Positions 1 through 8,254 of a stretch of DNA of 64,000 nt are shown here, piece after piece. The translations under genes and the position numbers were made by a program. The stretch covers positions 868,001-932,000 of the forward strand of contig CAVRGH010000010.1 of NCBI GenBank assembly GCA_963720675.1, in the 5' to 3' direction. A model generated the notes under the pieces. The model made no database searches, was not told the DNA's origin, and was given only the letters and a program-made list of their open reading frames with translations. Positions within the stretch are counted from its first letter, which is position 1. Each line of letters begins with the position of its first letter. Source of the stretch: JALHSW01 sp963720675. Its GTDB lineage: Bacteria > Actinomycetota > Acidimicrobiia > IMCC26256 > PALSA-555.

Positions 1-501
1 ATCGCGGTCCTCCAGGTCGCGGACGACGTTGTCCGCGGCGTCGAGGGCGTCGTGCGCGACCGGCTCGAAGTATCCGATCCACGACGACCCGAGATCGACG
101 GCTCCGCGGTACTGCGTGAGGAGTGCGCCGGTCGAGTCGGCGAGCTCGGTGACCTGTTCCGTGGTCGCGTCGCTCACGCGGCCATCGAGGTTTCCCGCCG
201 ATCCCTGGAGCGCGACGACCGCCCGGTCCGTCGCGGCGCGGGCGTCGTCGAGAGCCTGCTTCGCCTCCGGGTTCGTGGTCCCGTCGCGGACGAAGGCCTC
301 GGAGGCGACGGACTCGTCGCCCGCAGCGCGCGCGAGTGAGTTGAGGTCCCGGAAGGGCGAGACGATCTTCCCGTAGTCCGAAGCCACTGCCTGGGCGTCG
401 AAGCGCCCGACGATGATGAACCCGGCGAAGATGAGCAGCACCGCGAGCGGCACGCTCACCACGAGGATGAGCTTCGACCTGAATGGCAGCTTCGCCAGCA
501 T
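1..501 (-). CDS. N-terminal part of a membrane sensor protein (NIT-domain histidine kinase type), cut by window edge
   Basis: Only the first 167 codons are inside the window; the reading frame is open to base 1. The ATG at 501 is followed by a short basic stretch (LPFRSK) and one hydrophobic helix at about residues 10-31 (LILVVSVPLAVLLIF), then an extracytoplasmic, mostly alpha-helical segment rich in Ala, Asp and Thr. This is how actinobacterial nitrate/nitrite-sensing (NIT) domain histidine kinases begin: one helix, a four-helix sensor bundle, then a second helix, HAMP and kinase. None of the later domains is visible, so a methyl-accepting protein or other NIT-like receptor is also possible. 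A G-rich stretch just before the ATG could serve as ribosome site. Confidence 0.55.
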   Translation of the reverse strand, partial: MLAKLPFRSKLILVVSVPLAVLLIFAGFIIVGRFDAQAVASDYGKIVSPFRDLNSLARAAGDESVASEAFVRDGTTNPEAKQALDDARAATDRAVVALQGSAGNLDGRVSDATTEQVTELADSTGALLTQYRGAVDLGSSWIGYFEPVAHDALDAADNVVRDLEDRD

Positions 502-517
502 GGAACCCCCGCGCGCT

Positions 518-532
518 CGGGCACGTTGCCCG
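518..532. terminator. Small hairpin between ftsK and the sensor gene
   Basis: CGGGCA, a three-base loop, then TGCCCG form a perfect 6-bp stem just upstream of the sensor gene start. There is no T run. It may be a weak terminator for ftsK or part of the leader of the sensor gene. Low confidence. Confidence 0.25.
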
Positions 533-605
533 ACGGGGGTGGTTTCGGCATCTGGGAGCCCGGCCTTGACCCCCTGCTTACCTTCCTCTGGGGTCAGTGC
601 CTACG

Positions 606-655
606 GTTCTGGCGTCAGCAAGGGTGTCTCAGGCACCCATTTCCGACGCCGAAAC
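606..655 (-). repeat. Dispersed palindromic intergenic repeat, copy 1 (inverted orientation)
   Basis: About 50 bases whose ends are inverted copies of each other (GTTCTGGCGTCA and CGACGCCGAAAC, 9 of 12 positions pair). Read on the minus strand it matches copies 2 and 3 (8199-8248 and 9531-9580) in the core GGCGTCGGAAATGG and in the central GTGCCTGAGAC block. It lies in the 171-base gap between ftsK and the sensor gene. It is the most diverged of the three copies. Confidence 0.7.
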
Positions 656-672
656 ACCTTCTCGCGGGTGAG

Positions 673-3297
673 TCAGTCGCCGTCGTCGGCACCGCGGGCC
701 TGCATGGCCTCGAACTCCTCGACCGTCATGAGGACGTCCCGGGCCTTCGAGCCGGCCCCCGGGCCGACGACGCCCTTGCGCTCGAGCAGGTCCATCAGGC
801 GACCCGCCCGGGCGAACCCGACCCGGAGCTTGCGCTGGAGCATCGACGTGGACCCGAGCCCGCCCCGGACCACCAGCTCCATCGCGTCGACGAGGAGCGG
901 ATCGTCGTCGTCGGTGTCGGCGCCGCCCTTGCCGCCACCCGTGTTCGAGTCGTCGACGATGCCCTCGGCGTACATCGGCTCGGCGGCCTGGCGCTTCCAG
1001 TGCGCGGCCACCTTCCGCACACACTCCTCGTCGACCCAGGCGCACTGGATCCGCTGTGCACGGCTCGAGCTCGCGGTAAGGGCGAGCAGGTCGCCCTGGC
1101 CGATCAGCTTCTCGGCGCCGGCCTGGTCGAGGATGACGCGCGAATCGGCCAGGCTCGACACGCTGAACGCGAGACGGCTCGGCACGTTGGCCTTGATGAC
1201 ACCGGTGATGACGTCGACCGACGGGCGCTGCGTCGCGATGACGAGGTGGATCCCGACTGCACGGGCCATCTGCGCGATGCGACAGACGCTGGCCTCGACG
1301 TCGCGCGCCGCGACCATCATGAGGTCGTTGAGCTCGTCGACGACGATCACGATGAACGGCAGCCGCTCGTAGCCCTTGCCGGAGACGACGTCGGGCTCCT
1401 CGGGGGTCGGCAGCTCACCGCGGTCGACCATCGCGTTGTAGCCGGTGATGTCGCGCACACCGACCTCGGCAAGGGCCTCGTAGCGCATGTCCATCTCGCG
1501 CACGGCCCAGTCGAGCGCGTTGGCGGCCTTCTTCGGGTTGGTGACCACCGGCGTGAGGAGGTGCGGCAGGTCGTTGTAGGCGCCGAGCTCGACGCGCTTG
1601 GGGTCGACCAGGATGAGCCGCACCTGCTCGGGCGTGCAACGCATGAGCAGCGACGTGACGAGCGAGTTGATGCAGCTCGATTTCCCCGCACCGGTCGCGC
1701 CCGCGATGAGCACGTGCGGCAACGTCGCCAAGTTGAGCATCACGGAGCGCCCGGCGATGTCGCGCCCGAGCCCCACCTCGAGCGGGTGCGTGGCGGCCTT
1801 GGCCTCGGGCGACATGAGGATGTCGCCGAGTGTCACCAGCTGGCGGGCCTTGTTCGGCACCTCGACTCCGATCGCCGAGCGACCGGGAATCGGGGCGAGG
1901 ATCCGGACGTCGGCCGACGCCATCGCGTACGCGATGTCGTGGCTCAGTCCGGTGACGCGGTTCACCTTCACGCCCGGCGCGAGCTCGAGCTCGTAGCGGG
2001 TGACCGTGGGCCCGACGGTCATGCCGATGAGCTTGGCGTCCACACCGTGCTGTTGGAGCGCGGCCTGCAGGACGCGGCCGCCCTCCTCGACGAGGCGCTG
2101 GTCGGCGGGCTTGGCGTCGCCCTTCTTCAGGATCGTCTTGGGCGGCAGCTTCCACGAGCCCTTGCGGCCGCCCTTGCTCCCGGCCTTCGGGCCGAGCGCG
2201 AGCGCGGTCTGGCCGTCGTCCTCGACGACGACCGGGGGCACGTCGGTGAGCGTGGGCTCGTCGGCGTCCGCGGTGGGCGGCTCGCCCTCGTCGCGCTCGA
2301 TGTCGTAGAGCGACACCTCGGGCAACATGAGGTCGGGATCGACCGCCGGTTCGGTTGCACGCGCGTCCTCGGGGGGAAGCGTGGGATCGAACACGGGCGC
2401 GAGCGGGACACCGTCGAGCTCCGCCGCGGCGGCACCCGGGTCGGTGAGGTCGAGGTCGACCGGCGGATCCGTGAACCCGTCGTGGTCGAGCGCCTCGTCG
2501 TCGAAGGCCTCGTCGTCGAAGGGTGGGTCGTCGACGAGCTCCTCGTCGGCCGGCCCCGCGAGGTCGCTGAAGCGACGCGCGTGGGTACCGACGTGTGAGC
2601 CGGCGACCTTCACGCCGCGCCCGAACCCCGAGACGACGTCGCTCATGGGGACCCCGGGCGCGAGCAGCGCGCCGAGCACCGCGACACCGCCGAGCACGAT
2701 CGCCGCGCCCACGGTGCCGGCAGCCGCCGACAACGGGCCGCCGACGGCGGCGCCGAAGAGGCCACCCGCGTCTCGCAGCGCGTGCTGCGGCCCGTCGAAC
2801 GCCGGGCTGTCGAACACCAGGTGGAGGGCCCCGACCGCGGCGATCCCGAGGAGCGCGAAGCCGACGGCGACGCGCACCGGCGCCGGCTCACGGGGCGCCT
2901 CCTCCTCGGCGGCCTCGGCCTCGGCGGCGCGACGCGCCGCGGGCCGACGGCTGAACAGGACGACGGCGAAGACGATGCAGACGACCGGCACCGCGTAGCG
3001 GGCCCGCCCGAACAGCGAACCGAACCCGTCGTTCAGCCCGCTCCCGACGGGACCGGCGAGGTCGGAGACCAACCCGAGGAGGGTGAGGGCAGCCAGCACC
3101 AGGAGCCCGACGGCGAGCGCGTCGGGACCGTGGCCCCCGAGCTCGCGTCGGGCGGCCTCACGGGCCCGCTCGCTGCGCGTGGGGCTCGGCGACGCCGAAC
3201 GCTTCGCGGGCGCCCGCTTCTTCCCTCCGCCTCGGGAGGACGCCTTCTTCCTGGCCGGAGAGCGTGTCGAAGCGCGCGAAGCGGTACGGGTGGCCAT
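673..3297 (-). CDS. ftsK: DNA translocase FtsK/SpoIIIE
   Basis: FtsK pumps DNA through the closing division septum and helps resolve chromosome dimers. The product (874 aa from the ATG at 3297; a GTG at 3330 would add 11 residues) has a basic Lys/Arg/Ser start, four membrane helices within roughly the first 220 residues, an acidic linker of about 150 residues rich in Asp/Pro (DDPPFDDEAFDDEALD), then the RecA-like motor. Walker A is IAGATGAGKSS near residue 535, followed by LILVDPK, the Walker B VIVVDELNDL and the conserved IATQRPSVDVITG block. The C-terminal 70 residues are the winged-helix gamma domain (GLGSTSMLQRKLRVGFARA). The domain order and length are normal for actinobacteria. It follows RNase J and an SDR on the same strand, as in many relatives. 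Confidence 0.95.
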   Translation of the reverse strand: MATRTASRASTRSPARKKASSRGGGKKRAPAKRSASPSPTRSERAREAARRELGGHGPDALAVGLLVLAALTLLGLVSDLAGPVGSGLNDGFGSLFGRARYAVPVVCIVFAVVLFSRRPAARRAAEAEAAEEEAPREPAPVRVAVGFALLGIAAVGALHLVFDSPAFDGPQHALRDAGGLFGAAVGGPLSAAAGTVGAAIVLGGVAVLGALLAPGVPMSDVVSGFGRGVKVAGSHVGTHARRFSDLAGPADEELVDDPPFDDEAFDDEALDHDGFTDPPVDLDLTDPGAAAAELDGVPLAPVFDPTLPPEDARATEPAVDPDLMLPEVSLYDIERDEGEPPTADADEPTLTDVPPVVVEDDGQTALALGPKAGSKGGRKGSWKLPPKTILKKGDAKPADQRLVEEGGRVLQAALQQHGVDAKLIGMTVGPTVTRYELELAPGVKVNRVTGLSHDIAYAMASADVRILAPIPGRSAIGVEVPNKARQLVTLGDILMSPEAKAATHPLEVGLGRDIAGRSVMLNLATLPHVLIAGATGAGKSSCINSLVTSLLMRCTPEQVRLILVDPKRVELGAYNDLPHLLTPVVTNPKKAANALDWAVREMDMRYEALAEVGVRDITGYNAMVDRGELPTPEEPDVVSGKGYERLPFIVIVVDELNDLMMVAARDVEASVCRIAQMARAVGIHLVIATQRPSVDVITGVIKANVPSRLAFSVSSLADSRVILDQAGAEKLIGQGDLLALTASSSRAQRIQCAWVDEECVRKVAAHWKRQAAEPMYAEGIVDDSNTGGGKGGADTDDDDPLLVDAMELVVRGGLGSTSMLQRKLRVGFARAGRLMDLLERKGVVGPGAGSKARDVLMTVEEFEAMQARGADDGD

Positions 3298-3363
3298 GCG
3301 AGCCACGGTAACACCGGCCACACTCGCCACAGTCGGATACCCCAGCCACCTTCGGCGGTGGGC

Positions 3364-4158
3364 CTACAGGGCTGGTGCGTAGCCTCCGTCGACGGGGTAC
3401 ACCTGGCCGGTGATCCACTCTGCGGCGTCGCTGCACAGCAGGACCGCGAGTGGGGCGGGGTCGTCGACGCGGCCCAGGCGCCCGACCGGGTAGGCGCGGG
3501 CCTGCTTTCCCTCGAACGTGGGATCGGCCTCGGCGGCGTCCGCCATCGCGCCGTGCACCATCGAGCCGAGCGAGATGCAGTTCACCGTGACGCCCTGCCG
3601 CCCGATCTCGGCGGCCAGGCCTCGCGAGAAGCCCATCGCCGCGGCCTTCGCCGCGCCGTAGACGACCTGGAGCCGCTCACCCTTGCGGCCGGCGTCGGAG
3701 ACGATCGTCAGGATCCGCCCCCAGCCGCGCTCGATCATGTCGGGCAGGTAGGCGTGCGTGACGTGCAGCACCCCGGTCAGGTTGACCCGCATGATCGGTT
3801 CCCACTCGCTCGCCTCGGTCTCCGCGAACGGAATGAGGCGCGTGCCGCCACCGGCCCACGCGAGCACTCCGCTGCCGGCGTTGTTCACCAAGATGTCGAT
3901 CGGGCCGGTGGTGGCGACCATCTCGTGCACCGAGGCGACATCGCACACGTCGGCAACGACCGGGTGCGCCTTACCCCCCTCGGCCTCGATCTCGGCGACC
4001 ACCGACTCGGCCTTGGCCAGGTCGAGGTCGTTGATCCAGACCTCCGCGCCCGCGCGTGCCATGTGCATCGCGATCGCGCGTCCGACGCCGGCACCGGAGC
4101 CGGTCACCACCGCGGTGCGTCCGCCGATGAAGTTCGACCAGTCCCGGATCGGCGGCAA
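3364..4158 (-). CDS. Short-chain dehydrogenase/reductase (SDR)
   Basis: 264-residue classical SDR, an NAD(P)-dependent oxidoreductase. The cofactor motif TGSGAGVGRA is near residue 20, NNAG near 90, the catalytic Ser follows in TIVSDAG and the YGAAK (YxxxK) pair is near 165. The start is a TTG at 4158: GGAGGT lies five bases before it, inside the last codons of the RNase J gene, and only one base separates the RNase J stop from the TTG, so translation is probably coupled. The substrate cannot be told from sequence. The C-terminal DGGYAPAL ending is typical of 3-oxoacyl-reductase-like SDRs. Confidence 0.85.
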   Translation of the reverse strand: MPPIRDWSNFIGGRTAVVTGSGAGVGRAIAMHMARAGAEVWINDLDLAKAESVVAEIEAEGGKAHPVVADVCDVASVHEMVATTGPIDILVNNAGSGVLAWAGGGTRLIPFAETEASEWEPIMRVNLTGVLHVTHAYLPDMIERGWGRILTIVSDAGRKGERLQVVYGAAKAAAMGFSRGLAAEIGRQGVTVNCISLGSMVHGAMADAAEADPTFEGKQARAYPVGRLGRVDDPAPLAVLLCSDAAEWITGQVYPVDGGYAPAL

Positions 4159-4159
4159 C

Positions 4160-5821
4160 TCAGACCTCCATGACGACCGGGATGATCGCCGGGCGACGCT
4201 TCGTGCGCTGGCTGATCAGCCGGCCGACCGCCTTGCGCGTGTGACGGCGCAGCGTCTCGAAGTCGGTCGCGCCCTCCCCCGCCGCGTCTGCGAGTGACGA
4301 GAGCACGGCGGCGCGGGCGTCCTCGAGGAGCTCCTCCGCCTCGGCGGCGTGGATCCAGCCCCGGGTCACGATCTCCGGTCCGGTGACGACCTCGCCGGTC
4401 TTGGAGTCGACCGTCACGATGACGACCACGAAGCCCTCTTCGGCGAGCGTCCGGCGGTCGCGCAAGACACCCTGATCGACGTCGCCGGTGATCCCGTCGA
4501 CGTACTGGTAGCCGGCGGGCACCGCGCGGCGCTCGACGTCCACCTTCTTGTCGCCGACCGTGAGCGCGTCGCCGTCCTCGCACACGAAGATCCGGTCGGC
4601 GGGGACACCGACGTCCTCGGCGAGGCGCATGTGGTGGACCATGTGGCGGTACTCGCCGTGCACCGGCACGAACCACTCGGGTTGCACCAGGTCGATCATG
4701 TACTTGAGCTCTTCCTGCGACGCGTGGCCGGACACGTGCACGTGCGCGGCACCACCGTGCAGGACCTCGGCACCGGCTCGGTGCAGCGCGTCGATCACCC
4801 GCCCGACGTTCGACTCGTTGCCGGGGATCGCGTGCGCCGAGATGACCACGATGTCGTCGGCGCTGATCTTCACGTGCTTGTGCTCGTGGGCTGCCATCAG
4901 CGAGAGCGCGCTCATGGGCTCGCCTTGGGACCCGGTGCAGATGATGCAGACCTCGCCGGGGCGGTACTTCGCAGCGTCCTCGATGTCGATGATCCGATCG
5001 GCCTGCACGTCGAGCAGACCCATCTCCCGGGCAAGCGCGGTGTTGTGCACCATCGAGCGGCCGAGGAACGCGACCCGCCGGCCCGCAGCGATCGCCTCGT
5101 GCGCGACCTGCTCGACCCGGTGCAGGTGCGACGCGAACGACGCGATGACGAAGCGGCGGTCCGGGAAGTCGCGCAGCAGGTCACGGATCACGGGGCCGAC
5201 GCTCGACTCCGACTCCGTCTGCCCGGGCCGCTCGGCGTTCGTCGAGTCCGAGAGCAGCAGCTTCACGCCGCGCTGCCCGATCGCGCCCAGGCGGGACAGG
5301 TCGGTACGGCGACCGTCGACCGGGGTGAGGTCGAGCTTGAAGTCGCCGGTGTGCAGGATCGTGCCGACGGGGGTCGAGTACGCCACGGCGAAGGCGTGCG
5401 GCACCGAGTGCGTGACCGGGATGAACTCTGCCTCGAGCAGCCCGATCTGACGGACGTCGCCATCGTTCACCGGGATGAGCTTCGTCTGGTCGAGCACCCG
5501 CGCCTCCTCGAGGCGCTTGCGCGCGAACCCGAGGCAGAGCGCGGACCCGTAGATCGGAGCCGGGACGTCGCGCAACAGGTAGGAGAGTCCGCCGACGTGA
5601 TCCTCGTGCCCGTGCGTGAGCACGATGCCGTCGACTCGCTCGGCGTTCTCGCGCAGGTAGCTGAAGTCAGGGAGCACCAAGTCGACGCCGGGCATGTCGG
5701 CGTCAGGGAACATCAGGCCGCAGTCGACGACGACGATGCGGCCCTCGATCTCGATGCAGAAGCAGTTGCGGCCGATCTCACCGAGCCCGCCCAGGAAGAC
5801 GATGCGAACGGGAGTGGTCAT
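4160..5821 (-). CDS. rnj: Ribonuclease J
   Basis: 553-residue metallo-beta-lactamase-fold RNase of the beta-CASP group, which matures and degrades RNA as an endonuclease and 5'-3' exonuclease. The start MTTPVRIVFLGGLGEIGRN is characteristic. The zinc motif HGHEDH sits at residues 70-75, HTGDFKLD provides further metal ligands, and the GSQGEPMSAL and HVSGHAS blocks belong to the beta-CASP part. A C-terminal domain of about 120 residues follows. Downstream, the SDR gene starts one base after the stop. Upstream is a strong hairpin (5837-5864) that should end transcription from the preceding gene, so rnj probably has its own promoter in the 5822-5836 area or reads through. Confidence 0.95.
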   Translation of the reverse strand: MTTPVRIVFLGGLGEIGRNCFCIEIEGRIVVVDCGLMFPDADMPGVDLVLPDFSYLRENAERVDGIVLTHGHEDHVGGLSYLLRDVPAPIYGSALCLGFARKRLEEARVLDQTKLIPVNDGDVRQIGLLEAEFIPVTHSVPHAFAVAYSTPVGTILHTGDFKLDLTPVDGRRTDLSRLGAIGQRGVKLLLSDSTNAERPGQTESESSVGPVIRDLLRDFPDRRFVIASFASHLHRVEQVAHEAIAAGRRVAFLGRSMVHNTALAREMGLLDVQADRIIDIEDAAKYRPGEVCIICTGSQGEPMSALSLMAAHEHKHVKISADDIVVISAHAIPGNESNVGRVIDALHRAGAEVLHGGAAHVHVSGHASQEELKYMIDLVQPEWFVPVHGEYRHMVHHMRLAEDVGVPADRIFVCEDGDALTVGDKKVDVERRAVPAGYQYVDGITGDVDQGVLRDRRTLAEEGFVVVIVTVDSKTGEVVTGPEIVTRGWIHAAEAEELLEDARAAVLSSLADAAGEGATDFETLRRHTRKAVGRLISQRTKRRPAIIPVVMEV

Positions 5822-5836
5822 CGCGTTCCAACGTAG

Positions 5837-5864
5837 TGCGCCCCGGGGACATCCCCGGGGCGCA
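5837..5864 (-). terminator. Strong GC hairpin after the 5895-6293 gene
   Basis: Two perfect 13-base arms (TGCGCCCCGGGGA and its complement) face each other across two bases, giving a very stable stem. It lies 31 bases after the stop of the small gene upstream and 16 bases before the rnj start. No T run follows, as is usual in high-GC actinobacteria. Confidence 0.65.
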
Positions 5865-5894
5865 GCTGCGTTGCGGTGAGGTCGATGGTGCCGG

Positions 5895-6293
5895 CTACTT
5901 GTCGGCCGCCATCACGTCCATGCCGAGGCGTCGCGCGAACTTCTGGTTCTCCATGCAGCGCTGCGTGAACCCGCCGCTGACGGCCTTCCACTTCGCTTCG
6001 TCGTACCCGTTCGCCTTGGCGATCTCGAGCTGCTTCGCCTCGTCGGTCCCCGCCGGCTGCATCTTGATGCAGAGGGCGACGTAGTCCTTGTAGGCCACGC
6101 CCTCGATCGGCGCGAAGTCCGGGTCGTTGTCGACGTCGATCGCCGCGGCCTCCGACTTCACCGCGTTGGTCTCGGCCTGTGCTGCGGCCATCTGCTGGTT
6201 CGCCCAGCCGGCGCCACCCTGGGCCCCTGCGGTCTGCATGGCCTGCTGCATGGCGTCGTCAGCCTGCTTCTTGGCGTCCTTGAACAGTCCCAT
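5895..6293 (-). CDS. Small conserved-looking hypothetical protein with MGLFKD start
   Basis: 132 residues, no signal peptide or membrane helix. The first 50 residues are Ala/Gln-rich and probably helical (QADDAMQQAMQTAGAQ); the rest is mixed, with two cysteines. The start MGLFKDAKKQADD closely resembles the start of the protein encoded at 8953-9390 (MGMFKDLKKLSDQ), although the remainders differ, so the two may share an N-terminal helical module. The ATG at 6293 has GAGGGAG seven bases upstream; a GTG one codon earlier is the alternative. A strong terminator hairpin follows. Function unknown. Confidence 0.65.
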   Translation of the reverse strand: MGLFKDAKKQADDAMQQAMQTAGAQGGAGWANQQMAAAQAETNAVKSEAAAIDVDNDPDFAPIEGVAYKDYVALCIKMQPAGTDEAKQLEIAKANGYDEAKWKAVSGGFTQRCMENQKFARRLGMDVMAADK

Positions 6294-6388
6294 CACGCAT
6301 CTCCCTCGTCAGGTTCGAGCTCAGTTTGCCCGAATCCTCGTGTCGACGAAAGAGACGAACGGGTGAACGCCCTGCTTACGGACGGCGC

Positions 6389-7513
6389 CTACGCGGAGAC
6401 GGCGGCGTCCCGGTCCTGGGCCACCGCGTCCAGCTCGCCGTACTCCTCGCCGGTGTCGGTCCAGTGCTCGTACTCGATGACGCCGAGCTCGGTGAACCGC
6501 TCGCGCAGCCAGCCGTCGCCGGCATCGAGGAGCCCGAGCTTCCGGCAGTTCGGGACGATCTTGGAGAACAGCAGGCCGGTGAAGATCGGGCGGTCGGGTG
6601 CCTGCAACACGAACTTGACCGCCTCCTTGACGTCGACGCCCATCCGCTCCCAGACCTCCTGCTGGAGGAACCGGTCGCGCATGCGGACCGCGGCCTCGTA
6701 CGCGAACTCCTGGCGCTCACGGATCTCCGCTCCGCTCAGCTGCTCGTAGTACTCCTGCAGCGAGAGCACGCCGAACGCCACGTGGCGCGCCTCGTCGCTC
6801 ATCACATACCGGAGGAGCTGCTTCAGCAGCGGCTCGGTCGACATCTGGTGCATGAAGCCGAACGACGCGAGCGCGAGCCCCTCGACCATGATCTGCATGC
6901 CGAGGTAGGTCATGTCCCAGCGGTTGTCGGCGATGATGTCGTCGAGGAGCGCACCGAGGTGCGCGTTGATCGGGTAGTGGCCCGAGAGCTTGGTGTCGAG
7001 GTAACGCGAGAACACCTCGACGTGACGCGCCTCGTCCATCACCTGCGTCGAGGCGTAGTACTTGGCATCGATCCAGGGGACGGTCTCGACGATCTGCGCG
7101 GTGCAGATCAGTGCACCCTGCTCACCGTGGAGGAACTGGGACAGCGTCCAGTTCTGGGACTGCACGCCGAAGGCGATCCACTCCTTGTCGCCCCAGCTCT
7201 CGAACGGCGTGCCCTTGGTGTCGACCCCTTCGCGGAGGTAGGCGTTGGCGGCCTGGTTCGCCTCGACCACCTTCTCCTGGTCGACGTCGGTGTCCCAGGG
7301 CAGGTCGTTGGCGTTCCATTGCGAGGTCTTCGCCTTCTCGTAGAGCTTCGCCAGCGGAGCGCGGGTGCGCTCGTAGTCCCAGGTGAAGAGCGCGTCGCTG
7401 TTCGCGGCGACGGAGTGCGCGGTGGCGTCGTCGTCGGAGTTGGAGATCGCGAGGATCGCCTCGACGTCGTCGAGATCGGTGCGACCGATGAGCTCTTCGT
7501 TCGAGATCGCCAT
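6389..7513 (-). CDS. Ferritin-like di-iron oxygenase (AurF-like metal motif)
   Basis: 374-residue helical protein with two copies of the pattern E-x28-D-E-x2-H: E131 with E161/H164, and E211 with E241/H244. That is a complete set of six ligands for a non-haem di-iron centre and fits the EX28-37DEX2H signature of AurF-type N-oxygenases and of ferritin-like R2 relatives. The reaction is not predictable from sequence; oxidation of an amine, lipid or aldehyde are all possible. The ATG at 7513 has AGAGGTAA upstream, which also contains the stop codon of the preceding TetR gene, so the two are co-transcribed and probably controlled by that regulator. Confidence 0.75.
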   Translation of the reverse strand: MAISNEELIGRTDLDDVEAILAISNSDDDATAHSVAANSDALFTWDYERTRAPLAKLYEKAKTSQWNANDLPWDTDVDQEKVVEANQAANAYLREGVDTKGTPFESWGDKEWIAFGVQSQNWTLSQFLHGEQGALICTAQIVETVPWIDAKYYASTQVMDEARHVEVFSRYLDTKLSGHYPINAHLGALLDDIIADNRWDMTYLGMQIMVEGLALASFGFMHQMSTEPLLKQLLRYVMSDEARHVAFGVLSLQEYYEQLSGAEIRERQEFAYEAAVRMRDRFLQQEVWERMGVDVKEAVKFVLQAPDRPIFTGLLFSKIVPNCRKLGLLDAGDGWLRERFTELGVIEYEHWTDTGEEYGELDAVAQDRDAAVSA

Positions 7514-7518
7514 GACGG

Positions 7519-8139
7519 TTACCTCTTCTCGAGTGCGGGGGTGACGAGGGCGGGGGTGACGAGGGCGGGGAGTACGAACGCGCGGACGTACCCGCGCAGC
7601 GCAACGGGGTCGGTGAGCGAGACGGGGGCGGTCGGAGAGAGCCAGAGCGCCAAGCCGATGCGCGCGACCCACTCGGCGGCGCGGGTGGCGTCGGCGCCGA
7701 GGAAGCGCTCGAAGCATGGCGCGAGCGCGGCGCCCGCGTCGTGCAGGAACTGATCGCCTCCGGCGAAGGTGAGGAACGGCAGCACCTGCTCGGGCTCGAC
7801 CTCGGCGACGAAGCGCAGCGCCGGGTGCTCGCCCAGCTCGGTGCCGGCGACGACGAGCACCGCGACGACGGCGTCCTCGAGGTGCTCGGCGGCATCCGCC
7901 GCGTCGTGCGCGAGCGTCGCGACCCGGAGCGCCTCGGTCTGCACGGTGACCGTCACGAGCTCCCGCCGCGACCCGAAGTACCGGTACAGGGTGGCCCGTG
8001 AGCAGCCGGCCTCACGCGCGACGTCGTCGATCGTGGTCTTGCTCAGGCCGTGCCGGGCGATGCAGGCGAGCGTGGCCTCGAGCGCACGCGCTTCGACCCG
8101 ATCCGGGACGAGCGGGTCGGCGGCGAGCGCAGTGGTCAC
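7519..8139 (-). CDS. TetR-family transcriptional regulator, autoregulated
   Basis: 206 residues. The N-terminal helix-turn-helix is clear (TIDDVAREAGCSRATLYRYF, about residues 38-57). The C-terminal ligand domain is not assignable. The GTG start at 8139 comes seven bases after a TATTGT -10 box, so the messenger is probably leaderless. A perfect inverted repeat (arms 8143-8151 and 8161-8169) covers the -10 box and part of the spacer, which implies that the protein represses its own promoter and the downstream di-iron oxygenase gene five bases away. Confidence 0.9.
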   Translation of the reverse strand: MTTALAADPLVPDRVEARALEATLACIARHGLSKTTIDDVAREAGCSRATLYRYFGSRRELVTVTVQTEALRVATLAHDAADAAEHLEDAVVAVLVVAGTELGEHPALRFVAEVEPEQVLPFLTFAGGDQFLHDAGAALAPCFERFLGADATRAAEWVARIGLALWLSPTAPVSLTDPVALRGYVRAFVLPALVTPALVTPALEKR

Positions 8140-8142
8140 TCA

Positions 8143-8176
8143 TGAGACAATAAGCCTCAGATTGTCTCACCGTCAA
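8143..8176 (-). promoter_or_regulatory. TetR promoter with overlapping operator
   Basis: On the minus strand TTGACG (8176-8171) is separated by 18 bases from TATTGT (8152-8147), and the GTG start of the TetR gene follows after seven bases. The perfect inverted repeat TGAGACAAT - nine bases - ATTGTCTCA occupies 8143-8169, covering the -10 box and the spacer. Binding there would block polymerase. Confidence 0.75.
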
Positions 8177-8198
8177 CCCGTCGCACGCCACGAGAGGC

Positions 8199-8248
8199 GT
8201 TGTGGCGTCGGAATTGGCGCGCCGAGCCGACTCCTGCGACGCCACAAC
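8199..8248 (+). repeat. Dispersed palindromic intergenic repeat, copy 2
   Basis: The outer arms GTTGTGGCGTCG and CGACGCCACAAC are perfect 12-base inverted copies. The core GGCGTCGGAATTGG is shared with copy 3. It sits between the TetR promoter and the end of the 8255-8866 gene, so a transcript of either strand would fold into a long hairpin. Confidence 0.75.
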
Positions 8249-8254
8249 ACCTGT

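Noticed and set aside
526..2598. Long open frame on the plus strand opposite ftsK
   Set aside because: His/Arg/Asp-rich translation typical of antisense frames in high-GC genes; the minus strand encodes an unmistakable FtsK.
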